This document shows, one piece after another, positions 54,331 to 63,960 of a stretch of DNA of 64,000 nucleotides; within the stretch, counting starts at the first letter, position 1, and every line of letters starts with the position of its first letter. The translations under genes were made by a program, and so were the position numbers. Source of the DNA: Deltaproteobacteria bacterium (GTDB lineage Bacteria > Desulfobacterota > Desulfobacteria > Desulfobacterales > UBA5852); the NCBI GenBank assembly GCA_020444045.1, contig JAHLLS010000010.1, positions 113,843 through 177,842 of the forward strand. Reading direction: 5' to 3'. The notes beneath the pieces were generated by a model. The model did no database searches and was not told where the DNA came from. It saw only the letters and a program-made list of their open reading frames with translations.

Positions 54331-54566
54331 GGGCCAAAAATCCTGTCTGATCTCCACCATTTTCTATCGCGTTACCCCAAAAAAACCATAATTCACTTAA
54401 CTCAAGCCCCCTTTTGGCCGAGAAAGATTTTAATGGGCTTAGCGTCATGAGAGCAGCTCCCCGCGGCCTTTAACCGCTTGGAGGCTTCAGAAAACGGCTT
54501 TTAGCGGGCAACCGTCGTTTATGGGGCATGCTGCTATTGGTTTTACTGTTAATGTGGAGAAGATTC
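54331..54566. other. Upstream region of the cytochrome/MCP pair
   Basis: 236 bp. CCGCT and AGCGG around 54470-54505 can pair across a GC/AT-mixed loop, so a leader hairpin is possible, but I find no consensus c-di-GMP or other riboswitch core. No gene. Confidence 0.4.
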
Positions 54567-55055
54567 ATGATTCTGAAACGATTGGATTGTTGGCGCGTTG
54601 TCACCGTCTTCGTCGGACTCATGGGACTCGCGCCCCTGGCAGGTACGATAGAGGCTGTTTTTGCCGAGGATAAAGCCTATGTCGGCTCCGAATCCTGCCA
54701 AGAATGTCATGAAGACCAGTATGAAAGCTATAACGCCTATTCCAAGAAGGCCCATTCCTACAAAAGCGTCAAGGTGATGCGCAAAGGACTGACCGATAAG
54801 GAATACCACGAGTGCCTCCAGTGTCACGCCACCGGTTACGGCCAGCCGGGCGGTTTCGTCTCGGTAGAAGAAACGCCGCTGTTGCAAAACCTGGGGTGTG
54901 AATCCTGCCACGGCCCCGGCAGCGATCATGTGGATTCCGGCGACCCCGAAGATATTATCGGCGAGCTGACGGTCGCGGACTGCGAACGCTGTCACAATGC
55001 CGAACGGGTTGGAAACTTCAAATTCAAGCCCCTGCTTTTCGGCGGAACCCACTGA
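54567..55055 (+). CDS. Periplasmic tetraheme cytochrome c (c554-like)
   Basis: 162 aa from the ATG with GGAGAAG upstream. Signal peptide cleaved near VFAED. Four c-type heme motifs: CQECH (44-48), CLQCH (83-87), CESCH (111-115) and CERCH (139-143), each with a proximal His. The pattern GYGQPGG and SCHGPGSDH resembles the c554/NapC-like multiheme family. It moves electrons in the periplasm. The stop is 19 bp before the start of a chemoreceptor that itself has a heme motif, so the two may work together. No terminal reductase is in the window. Confidence 0.9.
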   Translation: MILKRLDCWRVVTVFVGLMGLAPLAGTIEAVFAEDKAYVGSESCQECHEDQYESYNAYSKKAHSYKSVKVMRKGLTDKEYHECLQCHATGYGQPGGFVSVEETPLLQNLGCESCHGPGSDHVDSGDPEDIIGELTVADCERCHNAERVGNFKFKPLLFGGTH

Positions 55056-55074
55056 AACCAGCGCGGAGGTCAAG

Positions 55075-56547
55075 ATGAAAAAGTTATTCGCAGCTATTGG
55101 GCTTCATCTCTGGGCCAAAGTCATGGTGGTCCTTTTACCGATCGTCGTCCTGGTGTTCGGCCTGATGATCGCGACGAATATCCACTCCCAGGGTAAAATC
55201 CTGACGGAACAGACCGAACATAATGCCAACCTGACAGCCACGGCCATCGAGGGGGGCATGTTCGACGCCCTGGCCATCGGCAACAATGACGATGTCCGCA
55301 AACAATTCATGCGCTTGAACGAAAAAGTTTCCGGTCTGGAAGTCCATATTTTCGATTTCAAGGGCGATATCGCCTTCGCCACCCAGACCGAACGAAGCGG
55401 CAAGAATATCGCGGCCTTCACCCAAAACAGCAATGCCTTGGAAGCGGTTCAGGCCATGCTGAAAGGGGCTAAAAAACCGCAGCACGCCTTTATCGAAACC
55501 ATTGCGGGCAAACCCTATCTGAGCATCTACCGTCCCATCCAAAACGAATCCCGCTGCTACCATTGCCACGGACAATCCCGCGCCGTGTTGGGCGGCATTC
55601 ATGTGCGCACGGCCACCGAGGGCAGCATGCTGGCCGCTCAAGGCCTTCGCAACCAGAGCGTGCTGATCGGGTCGGTGGGTGCCTTCTTGCTCTCGATTCT
55701 GATCTACGTCCTGTTTGTCAAGCTGGTCAACCGCCCCATTCGCGAGGTGTTGAATGTTGCCGGCAGCATGCGTCAGGGGGATTTGACCCATTGCATCGAG
55801 GTGAAGGGACGTGACGAGATCAGTCACATGAGTGCCCGTATGAACCTGGTGAATGAAAACCTGCGCGAGATGATCGCCGAAATTGCGTCAGCCTCGCAAA
55901 GTGTAGCCGAATCCGCCTCCAAGCAAGCCGCATCCATCGAGGAGACCAGCGCCTCGCTGGAAGAGCTGACCGCCATGGCTGCCCAAAACAGCGACCATGC
56001 CCATCAGGCCGATCAACTCATGACCGAGGCCATCTGTCAGACCCAAAACGCCAGCCAAACCATGGAGCGCCTGTCGGAGGCCATGCATACCATTTCCGGC
56101 TTGAGCAGCAAGATTGCGCATATCGTCGATACCATCGATGAAATCGCCTTCCAGACCAACCTGCTAGCCCTGAACGCCGCCGTCGAGGCGGCCCGGGCCG
56201 GAGAGGCGGGGGCTGGTTTTTCGGTCGTGGCCGACGAGGTGCGCAATCTGGCCATGCGCGCCGCCGATGCCGCCAAAGAGACGTCTGTCCTCATCGACGA
56301 CACGGTCAGATCCATCAAGAACGGTAATACGCTGGTCGGCAACACCACCCAGGCCTTTCAGGAAGTGGTCAGCAACGCCAACAAGGTGGCCACCTTCATG
56401 AATGAAATCGCCAGCGCCTCCCAGGAGCAAACCAATGGTATCCGGCAGATCAATATGGCGGTGACCGAAATGGACAAATCCACCCAGCAAAACGCGGCCA
56501 CAGCCGAGCAGCTTTCGGCCTCGACCGGAAGTTTTATCGTTCGCTGA
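55075..56547 (+). CDS. Methyl-accepting chemotaxis protein with c-type heme motif
   Basis: 490 aa from the ATG behind GGAGG. One transmembrane helix (about 13-35), a periplasmic sensor (about 36-195), a second helix (about 198-220), HAMP, and a cytosolic signalling domain with the conserved hairpin [22 protein letters not shown]. In the sensor the motif CYHCH (Cys161-x-x-Cys164-His165) in [16 protein letters not shown] would bind a c-type heme covalently, as in heme-PAS chemoreceptors of Geobacter and the Tll0287/DUF3365 type. The likely job is redox or gas taxis. It follows the tetraheme cytochrome in the same operon, and a strong terminator ends it. Confidence 0.93.
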   Translation: MKKLFAAIGLHLWAKVMVVLLPIVVLVFGLMIATNIHSQGKILTEQTEHNANLTATAIEGGMFDALAIGNNDDVRKQFMRLNEKVSGLEVHIFDFKGDIAFATQTERSGKNIAAFTQNSNALEAVQAMLKGAKKPQHAFIETIAGKPYLSIYRPIQNESRCYHCHGQSRAVLGGIHVRTATEGSMLAAQGLRNQSVLIGSVGAFLLSILIYVLFVKLVNRPIREVLNVAGSMRQGDLTHCIEVKGRDEISHMSARMNLVNENLREMIAEIASASQSVAESASKQAASIEETSASLEELTAMAAQNSDHAHQADQLMTEAICQTQNASQTMERLSEAMHTISGLSSKIAHIVDTIDEIAFQTNLLALNAAVEAARAGEAGAGFSVVADEVRNLAMRAADAAKETSVLIDDTVRSIKNGNTLVGNTTQAFQEVVSNANKVATFMNEIASASQEQTNGIRQINMAVTEMDKSTQQNAATAEQLSASTGSFIVR

Positions 56548-56580
56548 GCTCTGTTCCGGCTGATATCCGGATCGCATCCG

Positions 56581-56610
56581 TGCGGCATTGCCCCCGAGGG
56601 CAATGCCGCA
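56581..56610 (+). terminator. Terminator after the MCP gene
   Basis: A 13-bp perfect stem (56581-56593 with 56598-56610) and CCGA tetraloop, 33 bp after the MCP stop, followed by TGTCTTTA. A strong hairpin with a modest U-tail. Confidence 0.8.
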
Positions 56611-56728
56611 TGTCTTTACCCCTTCACCACGATGACAGCCGATCGAATGCGCCTCTCGCCGCAAATGGTTATGCGACTTGCCAATCCATGCCATTCCGAT
56701 TAGGGTGAGCTGCCAGGGAGAAACCACT

Positions 56729-57514
56729 TTGACACGCTCGCCGTCACTTTTCATATCCCACGGCATGCCCGTGATGGCATTGAATCCCGGGCCCACCGGG
56801 AAATTTTTGGCCCGTCTGCCCCGACAGTTCCAAAGACCGCGGGCCATTGTCTGTATTTCCGCCCACCTTGAAGCGACCCAGGCCCTGGTTACCGGCGATG
56901 CCGATCCGGCAACCCTCCATGATTTCGGCGGTTCCCTGTCCGCCCTGCATGCCATGCGCTATCCCGCCCCGGGCGACCCGAAATTGGCGGAAGTCATCGT
57001 GGGCCGTCTTCGCGATGCCGGCATTGCGGCTGAAATACTGCTGGATCGAGGGCTGGATCATGGTGCCTGGGTGCCGCTTTCACTGATGTACCCGCAGGCG
57101 CGGATCCCGGTCGTGCAGCTTTCCGTCCAGAGTGATGAACCCGCCGAATACCATTACCGGATAGGCCATACCCTGGCGCCTCTCCGGGAAGACGGCATCC
57201 TGATATTGGCCAGCGGCGGCGCCACCCACGATTTACAGGCCATGGCCGACTTCCGGCGCACAGATCCAGCGGCGGATTATGCCGAAGACTTCGATTGCTG
57301 GCTGGAAACCACGATCCGCACCGGTGCTACGGACGCCCTTTTGGACTACCGGCAATCGGCCCCTGCCGCCGAACGCAACCACCCCTATCCGGCCGAACAT
57401 TTCCTCCCGCTGCTGGTGGCGGCCGGCGCCGGGGACGCATCGCCCTGCGGCATATGCCTGCACCGCCATTTCGAGTACGGCGTCCTCTCCCTGGCCGCCT
57501 ACCGCTGGGACTGA
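56729..57514 (+). CDS. DODA-type (LigB-like) extradiol dioxygenase family protein
   Basis: 261 aa from TTG 56729-56731, which gives the usual start (M)TRSPSLFISHG and has GGGAG upstream; the frame extends to 56678. The metal site is visible: His in FISHGMP, His in ISAHLEA and the catalytic/ligand His later in GLDHGAWVPL and GATHDL. YgiD/DOPA-dioxygenase relatives cleave catechol rings with oxygen, which is odd in a presumed anaerobe; some members have other substrates or use zinc. Product, substrate and metal cannot be told from the sequence. Confidence 0.88.
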   Translation: MTRSPSLFISHGMPVMALNPGPTGKFLARLPRQFQRPRAIVCISAHLEATQALVTGDADPATLHDFGGSLSALHAMRYPAPGDPKLAEVIVGRLRDAGIAAEILLDRGLDHGAWVPLSLMYPQARIPVVQLSVQSDEPAEYHYRIGHTLAPLREDGILILASGGATHDLQAMADFRRTDPAADYAEDFDCWLETTIRTGATDALLDYRQSAPAAERNHPYPAEHFLPLLVAAGAGDASPCGICLHRHFEYGVLSLAAYRWD

Positions 57515-57597
57515 CCGGGCATCCGATTAAATCGCAACAAAAGCCACCGGCGTGAGGTTGCCCCAGCGCCACGCAGACGCACTCCGAATCTCACATA

Positions 57598-57924
57598 ATG
57601 GGGAGGCGCTCAAGTGCCAACCAACCAGCAAGACCACTTCGAAGCTCACCAAAACAAATTTGGATGAACCTCTCGCGGTTCACCACGCTTTTGGTTATCC
57701 TCAGCATCCGTCTTTTCTTTGTCACCGAACGGGAGACACGGCAGGGCTGTTACGACACCTATTTTTCGCTGTTGGCATTGATAGCGGTCGAATTCGCGCT
57801 CTTGGTGCCGCTTGGCCTGTTGGGCAAACTCTGGTAGGATGGTATCGCCCTTGTCGCGGTCGGCATCGCGCTCTATTTCCTGATTGCCCGTGTCCGGTTC
57901 GGGGTGGGCACGATCAATGTCTGA
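57598..57924 (+). pseudogene. Small membrane protein interrupted by in-frame TAG
   Basis: One reading frame covers 108 codons from ATG 57598 (or 57664) to TGA 57922-57924, broken only by a TAG at 57835-57837. Upstream of it are two hydrophobic segments (FTTLLVILSIRLFFV; LLALIAVEFALLVPLGLLG). Downstream the same frame continues with a third (IALVAVGIALYFLIARV). The hydrophobic pattern goes on in phase across the stop, as in a gene hit by a single nonsense mutation. Read-through (for example pyrrolysine at UAG) is possible in principle but there is no supporting sign here. It precedes the adenosyltransferase gene by 26 bp. Confidence 0.5.
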
Positions 57925-57950
57925 TAGTCCATCGACGGGAGACCAAATCC

Positions 57951-58517
57951 ATGAAAATTTACACCGGCGGCGGCGACCGCGGACGAACCAGCCTGTTCAG
58001 CGGTGAACGCCTCTTCAAAGATGATGTGCGCGTGGAAGCTTACGGCGACGTGGATGAACTGAACTCGCTTCTGGGAGCGGTCCTTTCCGCGTTGCCAAGC
58101 GAAAGCCGCGACAGGATCCGGGAACTCCATCAAATCCAGAACGACCTGTTCCGTGTCGGCGCCTGCCTGGCCACTTCCGGGGAAGACCCATCCTTCGAGG
58201 CCACCCGGGATCTGCCTCTGGAAAACGCCCGTTTTCTTGAACAGGCCATCGATCGGATGGATGGGCATCTGCCGCGCCTCAGCCAGTTCATCCTCCCCGG
58301 CGGCCATCCCGCCGCCTGCTGGAGCCATGTGGCCCGCTGTGTCTGTCGGCGGGCGGAACGCCATACGGTCCGGACGGTACGACAGGCCTCCGGCGAAGGG
58401 GAAATGTATATCGGTACGTTGACTTATCTGAACCGTCTGTCCGATTATCTTTTCGTGCTGGCGCGCTATTGCAATCAAGTCACCCAGACCCCCGACACCC
58501 CCTGGGAAAGCGCATGA
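57951..58517 (+). CDS. Cobalamin adenosyltransferase (PduO type)
   Basis: 188 aa from the ATG with GGGAG upstream. The family start KIYTGGGDRGRTSLFSGERLFKDD carries the ATP-binding loop, given here as TGGGDRGRTSL. The conserved VEAYGDVDELNSLLG and the C-terminal CRRAERHTV, with the Arg and Glu of the active site, and LNRLSDYLFVLARY follow. It adds the adenosyl group of ATP to cob(I)alamin to give coenzyme B12, needed by adenosylcobalamin mutases and lyases. The stop overlaps the start of the flavoprotein gene (ATGA), so translation is coupled; see the next entry. Confidence 0.95.
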   Translation: MKIYTGGGDRGRTSLFSGERLFKDDVRVEAYGDVDELNSLLGAVLSALPSESRDRIRELHQIQNDLFRVGACLATSGEDPSFEATRDLPLENARFLEQAIDRMDGHLPRLSQFILPGGHPAACWSHVARCVCRRAERHTVRTVRQASGEGEMYIGTLTYLNRLSDYLFVLARYCNQVTQTPDTPWESA

Positions 58518-59191
58518 CATCCCAAGCTTCGCGCGCCAGCGGCAATCGTCACACCAGTCGCATCCTCCACCGTCAGTGGCTCACCAAGGATACCTTCACG
58601 CTGACGTTGGAACGCCCGCCGGCATTTCACTTCCAAGCCGGCCAGCGAATTTGCCTCCTCACCGACGGGAAAAATCGCGATTATTCATTGATTCCCGGTA
58701 ACAGCCACGATCAGCTGATCCTGCTGATCCGTTCGGTGGAGGAGGGTGTCGTTTCCCCCCATCTCAGCCGCTGCCCCCTGGGAACCGCTTTAGATTTCAC
58801 CGGGCCCAGCGGTCATTTTATCAATCGCCCCTCTTCGCGGCCGGCAGTATTGATTGCCACCGGCACCGGTATTGCGCCCTTCGCCGCCATGTGTCGCACC
58901 GGTATGCAAGGGTTTGTTCTGCTCCATGGTGTGCGCCAAGTTGACGAACTCTATTTTCGGGACCTCATGGAACCGGCCGCCCTTAGCTACGTCCCCTGTC
59001 TAACCGGGACTCCGTCATCCCGGCCTTCCCATGGGTTCCCGGGCCGGGTCACGGATTACCTGCGCCGCCATTTTCCAGAAGGCGAATATGATTTCTATCT
59101 GGCCGGTCGGCGCGAGATGATCGCCGAAGTCATGGATATCGTGGACCATCGATTCCCCTCTTCGCGTGTTTATTCGGAAATATTCTTCTGA
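58514..59191 (+). CDS. Ferredoxin-NADP reductase-like flavoprotein
   Basis: 225 aa, starting 4 nt inside the end of the adenosyltransferase gene (ATGA overlap). Motifs: RDYSLIPG for FAD (R-x-Y-S), GPSGHF, and the NAD(P)-binding ATGTGIAPFAAM. The end, EYDFYLAGRREMIAEVMDI and VYSEIFF, is typical of the FNR superfamily. No iron-sulfur domain. The natural partner suggested by the overlap is the adenosyltransferase, which needs cob(I)alamin: a flavoprotein could do the Co(II) to Co(I) reduction. This is inference from gene order. Confidence 0.88.
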   Translation: MTSQASRASGNRHTSRILHRQWLTKDTFTLTLERPPAFHFQAGQRICLLTDGKNRDYSLIPGNSHDQLILLIRSVEEGVVSPHLSRCPLGTALDFTGPSGHFINRPSSRPAVLIATGTGIAPFAAMCRTGMQGFVLLHGVRQVDELYFRDLMEPAALSYVPCLTGTPSSRPSHGFPGRVTDYLRRHFPEGEYDFYLAGRREMIAEVMDIVDHRFPSSRVYSEIFF

Positions 59192-59344
59192 AACGACCAG
59201 AAACCGCATCTTGACAAAACACCCCGCGCCCTCTAAGACCTGTGATTCACTGACAGAGGTCCCTTGATCATACGCAATCAAAGCGCTTCATTCGGCCCGG
59301 TGTATGGACATTGCTTGCGGACTCACCCGGAAGGAGATGACCCC

Positions 59345-60724
59345 ATGAATCATCGACAAATTATATTGCCCCAATCCGAAATGCCCCGGCAATGGTACAA
59401 CATCCTGGCGGATATCAAGATGAACCCCCCCTTGGGCCCTGACGGCAATCCGATCGCCCCGAAAGACCTGGCGCCGGTTTTCCCCATGAACCTGATCGAG
59501 CAGGAAGTCAGCTCCGAACGATGGATCACTATCCCGGAGCCCGTCATGGATGTGCTCAGCATCTGGCGACCGTCGCCCATGATGCGGGCCATTTCCTTTG
59601 AAAAGGCGTTGGATACACCGGCCAAAATCTACTATAAAAATGAAGGCGTAAGCCCCCCCGGCAGCCACAAGCCGAATACCGCGATTCCCCAGGCGTACTA
59701 CAACAAGGAATTCGGTATCGAGCGCATGACCACCGAAACGGGCGCCGGGCAATGGGGCAGCGCACTGTCATTTGCCTGTGCCCAGTTCGGGCTGTCCTGC
59801 CGCGTCTACATGGTGCGGATCAGCTTCGACCAGAAGCCTTATCGCAAGGCCATGATGGAGACCTGGGGCGGTCAATGCGTTGCCAGCCCCAGCACCGAGA
59901 CCAAAGCCGGCCGCGACGCCCTGGCCCGCGACCCGAACACGCCCGGCAGCCTGGGCATCGCCATCAGTGAAGCCATCGAGGCGGCCGTTTCCGACACGAG
60001 CGGCAAGACCCGCTATTCCTTGGGGAGTGTGCTCAACCATGTCATGCTGCACCAAACCATCATCGGCCTGGAAGCCAAAAAGCAGTTCGACATGATCGGG
60101 GATTATCCGGATATCGTGATCGGCTGTGCCGGCGGCGGCAGCAACTTCGCCGGCCTGGCGTTCCCCTTTGTCAGCGATAAAATCCATGGCCGCGACATTG
60201 CCATCTACCCCGTGGAACCCATGGCCTGCCCCACCATGACCCGTGCGCCTTTTGTCTACGACCACGGCGACACCGCCGGCTATACCCCCCTGATGCCCAT
60301 GCACAGCCTGGGACACGCCTTCGTGCCGCCCCCGATTCATGCCGGCGGTCTGCGCTACCACGGCATGGCGCCCACCGTCAGCCAACTGATCACGGAGGGG
60401 TTGTGCGAACCCAAGGCGGTCACCCAGACCGAGGCCTATGAAGCCGGCGTACTGTGGGCCCGAACCGAAGGGTTCATTCCAGCGCCGGAAACCACCAACG
60501 CCCTGGCCCAGGTCGTCAAAGAAGCGCGCCAGGCCAAGGAAGAGGGCCGTGAGAAAACCATCGTCGTCAGCTGGAGCGGCCACGGCCTGCTCGACCTGGG
60601 GGCTTACGATCGCTATTTCAGTGGTGAATTGAACGACATTGCCATGTCGGATGATGATCTTCAGAAATCACAGGCGGTTTTTGCCGATTACCCGAAACCG
60701 AAACCCATGAAGAGTACCCCATAG
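59345..60724 (+). CDS. Tryptophan synthase beta chain, TrpB2 type
   Basis: 459 aa from the ATG with GGAAGGAG upstream. The PLP lysine is Lys109 in GSHKPNTA, the phosphate-binding loop is CAGGGSNF, and the TrpB2-specific long N-terminus and insertions are present ([25 protein letters not shown]). TrpB2 makes tryptophan from indole and serine and works without TrpA. No trpA or other trp gene is near, so it may salvage indole or have a different amine/acid substrate. Monocistronic by spacing. Confidence 0.93.
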   Translation: MNHRQIILPQSEMPRQWYNILADIKMNPPLGPDGNPIAPKDLAPVFPMNLIEQEVSSERWITIPEPVMDVLSIWRPSPMMRAISFEKALDTPAKIYYKNEGVSPPGSHKPNTAIPQAYYNKEFGIERMTTETGAGQWGSALSFACAQFGLSCRVYMVRISFDQKPYRKAMMETWGGQCVASPSTETKAGRDALARDPNTPGSLGIAISEAIEAAVSDTSGKTRYSLGSVLNHVMLHQTIIGLEAKKQFDMIGDYPDIVIGCAGGGSNFAGLAFPFVSDKIHGRDIAIYPVEPMACPTMTRAPFVYDHGDTAGYTPLMPMHSLGHAFVPPPIHAGGLRYHGMAPTVSQLITEGLCEPKAVTQTEAYEAGVLWARTEGFIPAPETTNALAQVVKEARQAKEEGREKTIVVSWSGHGLLDLGAYDRYFSGELNDIAMSDDDLQKSQAVFADYPKPKPMKSTP

Positions 60725-60839
60725 AACCACGCAGAGGTGACCTTCCGGGGAGGAGAACCATTTTTTCCTCCCCGGCCATATCGTCGACATAGCGGGCAAC
60801 CGCCCACCACACAACGGCCTGAAGGCCTTGGGACTATCC

Positions 60840-61112
60840 GTGGAAAAAAACCATTTGGAAATCCGCTGCCCCCGATTAGGTGGCCCGGTCCCCTTCACCT
60901 ACTGTGAGAAAACAGGAAGCAACGGCCAGCCCTGTTTCAAGGTGATGGACTGCTGGTGGCAGCACTTCGACGTCGGGGCATATCTAAAACATCGATTGAC
61001 CGAGGAAGAATACGAAGCATTCCTCAATAAAGAGCCCCGCCCTAAAATCAGCAGCCTCCTTGAGTTGATTGCGCAGGCGCGCCGCAACAGCGCCGCCGAT
61101 GTTTCGGATTGA
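60840..61112 (+). CDS. Small Cys-rich protein, about 90 aa
   Basis: The frame opens at TTG 60828 or GTG 60840. The start EIRCPRLGGPVPFTYCEK, with CFKVMDCWWQHFDV after it, resembles small proteins with four cysteines (C-x13-C... C-x5-C) that I associate with sulfate reducers, perhaps binding a metal. The C-terminal 40 residues are a charged helix. Between the TrpB2 gene and the barrel protein. Function unknown. Confidence 0.6.
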   Translation: MEKNHLEIRCPRLGGPVPFTYCEKTGSNGQPCFKVMDCWWQHFDVGAYLKHRLTEEEYEAFLNKEPRPKISSLLELIAQARRNSAADVSD

Positions 61113-61254
61113 GCCCGGCATTTCCCGAACCACCGCCTTTATCAGCACCTTCATCGCAGGTTCCGCCTTGAAAATTCGCATTGCATCCGTTAAGGATGAT
61201 GTTACGCGATGTTCCCCAACCATCGGGTTCCGACAACATTTGAGGAGGTTTGCG

Positions 61255-62298
61255 ATGCACCGATCAAAAAAATTAATGATTCTTTTCATCACGATCACAC
61301 TTCTGTCTGTCGGCCCGGCTCTCGCCATCGAGCCCATCCCCGAAGAATCCGGATTCAGCGGCTATCTGACGATCGGCGGCGGCTACAGTCAAGTGAAAAG
61401 CAATATGATCGCCGGCAACGCTTTCGGCAGCGTGGGAAACCGCACCGTCGATTCTCTGACGGACGACCCGGATTCGAGCAGTTCCGGTTCGGTTCAGTTC
61501 AACTTCGACCTGCGCTACACTTTCGCCAGCACCCGCACCCAACTCTTTGTCGGTAATGCCATGGAAGATGCCCTGCGCTACGATTTCGCCACCCAGGTGG
61601 GTGTGTCCCAGGAACTGCCCGGCAAAAATCTGGTGGCGGCCAGTTTTCTCTTCTCCTCCATTCCCACTGAAGTCTGGGAGGACCCCTATGTGACGAACTT
61701 CAAACGATCACGCACCGATCGCACCTCCAACGGATTCCGGGTGGCCTGGGACCGCATCTTCGGTTCGGAACTGCAACTGCAGTATTCCTACCGTAAAATC
61801 GATATTGACGATGAACGCAGCGGATCGTATGCGCCTCTGGGACTTACACCGGCTCAACAACATTTGCTGGATCGCGAGGGGGATTATACCAAGGCCGATA
61901 TCCTGTATCGCTTTTTCTTCGACGGTAAGAAGCATGCCATCATCCCCACCATCACCTACTTCAACTATGATCTGGACGGGGATGCCATGAGCAACGACGG
62001 GGTGGATTTCAAGCTGTCCTACGGCTACAATTCGGAAGCATTTTCGGTGGTGGTCAACGGCTTTATCGGTTACGCCGACTACGACAAGCGCAATCCCATC
62101 TACGGCAAAACCCGGGATGACGACCGCTACGGCGCCGGTGTAATCGGCCTGTATCACAATCCCTTCGGCTGGAGCGTGCCGTTTTTTAAAAAAACCAGTC
62201 TCTATGTCAAAACGGATTATTTGAATAGTGATGCCAATATCGATTTCTACGATACCGAAATCTTTTCTGCAGGAGCAGGGCTCTTTTTCCGGTTTTAG
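61255..62298 (+). CDS. Outer-membrane beta-barrel protein (DUF2860-like)
   Basis: 347 aa from the ATG with GAGGAGG upstream. Signal peptide cleaved near PALAI. The rest is alternating hydrophobic/polar strands with Gly-rich turns (SGYLTIGGGYSQV...), long polar loops with repeated DDDRYG-type segments, and a C-terminal aromatic end (GAGLFFRF) recognised by BamA. The overall likeness is to DUF2860 barrels. Function unknown, perhaps a small channel or adhesin. Confidence 0.8.
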   Translation: MHRSKKLMILFITITLLSVGPALAIEPIPEESGFSGYLTIGGGYSQVKSNMIAGNAFGSVGNRTVDSLTDDPDSSSSGSVQFNFDLRYTFASTRTQLFVGNAMEDALRYDFATQVGVSQELPGKNLVAASFLFSSIPTEVWEDPYVTNFKRSRTDRTSNGFRVAWDRIFGSELQLQYSYRKIDIDDERSGSYAPLGLTPAQQHLLDREGDYTKADILYRFFFDGKKHAIIPTITYFNYDLDGDAMSNDGVDFKLSYGYNSEAFSVVVNGFIGYADYDKRNPIYGKTRDDDRYGAGVIGLYHNPFGWSVPFFKKTSLYVKTDYLNSDANIDFYDTEIFSAGAGLFFRF

Positions 62299-62315
62299 GT
62301 TATCGACTTGAATGC

Positions 62316-62361
62316 AAAAAACCAAAAGGGCTGCTCTTACAAGCAGCCCTTTTGGTTTTTT
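62316..62361. terminator. Strong bidirectional terminator
   Basis: A 20-bp perfect stem (62316-62335 with 62342-62361), 6-nt loop, with A6 on the left and T6 on the right. It ends the barrel gene on the plus strand and the flavin oxidoreductase gene on the minus strand. Confidence 0.95.
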
Positions 62362-62427
62362 AGAAAATGATGCCCACCTTTCGCGCCGCCCTTTATCGCC
62401 GGCAGACCCCACCGCCTCCTTCCATGG

Positions 62428-63495
62428 TTAGAGGAGAAGCTCTTCCGTATAGGCAATATTGGCTTCTTCCGCTCGGCGCAGGGGAAGCGACTTGCCCGCC
62501 CGGACATCTGCCACAAAATCCGGATTGAGCAGAAAGGATTTTCCTGAGAGGACCACATCGGCATCCTGCAGGGCCGCCTCGGCGGTGGACCGATCGTGGA
62601 TCTTACCGCAGATCATCAGGGGCAAATCCGTTACCTCGCGGGTCAACTGGCAAATGGTCTTATCCGTATCGAACCCTTTGGCCTGGAAATCATAGGTGGA
62701 CAGCGAAATGGCATCGATGGGTTCGGCCGACAGGCGCTCGATCAGCGCCTGCCACTCTTCCCGGGTCTCGAAAAGGGAAACATCCGGGTCAACAACCCCC
62801 CAGTTGGAAATCCGAAATGTCAGGAGGCGATCCGCCGGCACCACCTCACGCACGGCGGCAACAACCTCTTTTGCGAAACGATAGCGGTTTTCGAGAGGCC
62901 CGCCATAGTCATCACGGCGATGATTGGAATAACTGGAAAGAAACTCGTTGATGAGGTATCCATGCGCCCCGTGAATCTCAACCCCATCAAACCCCGCCGC
63001 CACGGCGCCTTTGGCGGTCTCCACAAATCCCTGGATAACATGCTGGATATCGAACCGACTGATCTCGTCGGGAACAGGATAAGGCTTGTCCGTCAGGGGG
63101 TTCTTCTGCCGCGGGGTCACCGGGCTCGGGGCAATGATGCGCCCGGCCGGGTTAACCTCCGGCCAGGCCACCCGCCCGCAGTGGAACATCTGCATGATGG
63201 ATACCGATCCCTGCGCACGGATGGCGTCCGTCACCTTCTTCCAGGCCTCGATCTGGCGCTGGGTCAGCAGGCGGGCCTGGCCGGGATAACCCTGGGCGCT
63301 TTCATAATCCGTGACGAGAGCTTCGGAAAACACCAGGGCGGCGCCCCTTTCGGCCCGGCGCACCAGGAAATCCAGAACATCCTGTCGGGGAATGCTGTCG
63401 GCCACCGATGACATGCGCGTCATGGGCGCCACCCCCAGGCGGTTTTTCAGTGTGAATCCGTTCAGCCTGAATTCTGAAAAAATATCCCTCTTCAT
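62428..63495 (-). CDS. NADH:flavin oxidoreductase (old yellow enzyme family)
   Basis: 355 aa, the short OYE form without the C-terminal iron-sulfur/FAD part. FMN-barrel features: RLGVAPMTRMSS, MFHCGRVAWPE, DGVEIHGAHGYLINEFLSSYSN followed by RRDDYGG (His/Tyr of the active site) and the final barrel strand before VLSGKSFLLNPDF. Reduces activated C=C bonds such as enones; the true substrate is unknown. Convergent with the barrel gene; its promoter must lie upstream of 63495. Confidence 0.92.
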   Translation of the reverse strand: MKRDIFSEFRLNGFTLKNRLGVAPMTRMSSVADSIPRQDVLDFLVRRAERGAALVFSEALVTDYESAQGYPGQARLLTQRQIEAWKKVTDAIRAQGSVSIMQMFHCGRVAWPEVNPAGRIIAPSPVTPRQKNPLTDKPYPVPDEISRFDIQHVIQGFVETAKGAVAAGFDGVEIHGAHGYLINEFLSSYSNHRRDDYGGPLENRYRFAKEVVAAVREVVPADRLLTFRISNWGVVDPDVSLFETREEWQALIERLSAEPIDAISLSTYDFQAKGFDTDKTICQLTREVTDLPLMICGKIHDRSTAEAALQDADVVLSGKSFLLNPDFVADVRAGKSLPLRRAEEANIAYTEELLL

Positions 63496-63600
63496 CAGCC
63501 TTCTCCTCCTTTCGGTTGGTTTTACAGTCGGTCACAACAGATAGGAAAAGATAGGACGATGCTCACCCCCGTCAAGCATCAGCGTTTTTAGGAATCGAAA

Positions 63601-63960
63601 TCAGTGATAGCCGTGGGTGCCTTGTTCGACCGGAATACCGGTTTTGTTTTCAATAATGGATGCCATTTCATCGGCACTGGCACAGGGGCATCCCGGTTTG
63701 GCGTTCACCAGGCAGGAACTCAGAGCGGATGGACCCGCCCTAACGCAACCCTGAAAGATCCTGGCTGCGAAACAGGTTCAGGGCGTCCTGGCTGTCCTCG
63801 AACTCAAGGGAGTGATGCGAACACCCATTTCGGGTGCAGACTTTGATGATCCCACCGACCTTCAGGTAAAGACCGATAACGGCCACACTGCAGTTCCCGC
63901 AGGGATGATGGACCGGAAAGGGGCGATAGCAAATTTGACATGCATTAACCCGGATATTTC
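63601..63960 (-). other. Cys-rich coding fragments on the minus strand
   Basis: Two partial frames. 63601-63777 reads NAKPGCPCASADEMASII and ends EQGTHGYH, resembling the C-terminus of a CGGC-domain metal-binding protein but lacking a start. 63740 to about 63957 in another frame carries four CxxC-type cysteines (CQIC, CGNC and CTRNGC), like a zinc ribbon, but no ATG or GTG with a ribosome-binding site. They may be degraded genes or parts of one frameshifted gene. Confidence 0.3.
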
